This document shows, one piece after another, positions 63,540 to 64,000 of a DNA stretch of 64,000 nt. Origin of the DNA: Adiantum capillus-veneris (Eukaryota; Streptophyta; Polypodiopsida; Polypodiales; Pteridaceae); assembly GCA_014529385.2 (NCBI GenBank), contig CM043952.1, positions 71,950,799 through 72,014,798 on the forward strand. The letters are read 5' to 3'. Within the stretch, counting starts at the first letter, position 1, and each line of letters begins with the position of its first letter. The notes under the pieces are model-generated. The model did no database searches. It had not been told where the DNA came from and worked only from the letters and a program-made list of their open reading frames with translations. A program made the position numbers and the translations under genes.

Positions 63540-64000
63540 GTGGCGAGACATGGCATCAATTTTCACATTTACTTGTAGTCAACACAATGGATGTTTTGTG
63601 GGTGGAGTAGACCTTTCAAATGAGGAGCTCCTTATCATTTTGTATATGTACAACTAATAAGAAGTGTGGTTGGTGGGTAGCCAGATATCGAATATCCGGC
63701 CCCGAGAAAAGGCACGTTGCTTTTACCCCAACAACCTCCCCTTTAAAGGCAAATGTGCCAATAAGTGGGTCCTATTAGCTAAACTACTAGTGTGTACAAG
63801 AAAATAGGTTAGAGACTCTCTCAACATACGCCCACTGGCTTGCTCACTCAATCTACATACAACTGTATTGGCTCTAGTGATAGGCGAGCATGCATATCCA
63901 CGCTAGAGCCTACATGTAAATCTTGTAGACAACTTTGTGCTGTATGTGTAGCTCCACAAAGTATCATTCTAGTGTAAGCCATCGTACGACTGACGATCCT
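63540..64000 (-). mobile_element. TGTTGGGG-family LTR element, 3' end on minus
   Basis: On minus, the internal end (64000 to 63734) is homologous to 35582-35704, ending in a purine tract (TTTAAAGGGGAGGT). The 3' LTR starts at 63733 (TGTTGGGGTAAAAGC) and runs to about 63540. Its AAGGAGCTCCTCATTT block matches the LTR at 53050. The element continues beyond the window. Confidence 0.65.

Overview
This window is a repeat-dense stretch of plant nuclear DNA. The evidence is several plant-type Ty1/copia elements primed by initiator-Met tRNA, Ty3/gypsy pol remnants, a chromovirus chromodomain tail, CACTA-like MITEs and very long dinucleotide microsatellites. I cannot name the species. A large-genome, non-seed vascular plant such as a fern would fit, but that is a guess. 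I see no convincing single-copy host gene; almost everything readable is a mobile element or its debris.

Layout. 1-2700: non-coding DNA with foldback MITEs at 799-1100, 1527-1730 and 1810-2031. 2705-15424: an old, decayed copia element (copy 0) split by an 8.3-kb DNA element with terminal inverted repeats (4888-13200). 15425-17595: non-coding and microsatellites. 17596-22148: copia copy 1, young but damaged. 22300-23500: a tandem duplication carrying GA tracts. 23942-27405: a minus-strand LTR element with Gag-like remnants and no polymerase. 27415-28733, 34020-35900, 53050-56470 and 63540-64000: four members of a second LTR family (TGTTGGGG termini) that carries a zinc knuckle and protease-like region, with no integrase or reverse transcriptase seen. 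37300-42360: unrecognised broken coding remnants. 42322-46354: LTR-like DNA, an embedded MITE, 104-bp tandem repeats and a Gag-like remnant. 47566-49283: gypsy RNase H/integrase (minus) abutting a chromovirus 3' end (plus). 57594-62734: a nearly intact, very young copia element (copy 2).

The part most worth attention is the 4888-13200 element. It has about 50-bp imperfect terminal inverted repeats and at least four genes in two convergent groups: two plus-strand genes of unknown function, and two minus-strand genes. One minus-strand gene looks transposase-like. The other encodes a long charged, coiled-coil N-terminal region ending in a complete histone H3 fold (alpha-N to alpha-3), CENH3-like in having a longer loop 1, broken by one in-frame stop. 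Two of the genes have the same TATATAAG box about 95-100 bp before their ATG, and a 45-bp hairpin lies between the convergent 3' ends. I do not know of a described transposon that carries an H3-fold protein, so this is my candidate for an undescribed system.

The second theme is the copia family. All three copies begin exactly at the edge of a different dinucleotide microsatellite, and the two younger copies share an in-frame UAG between integrase and reverse transcriptase and a 36-nt in-frame integrase deletion.
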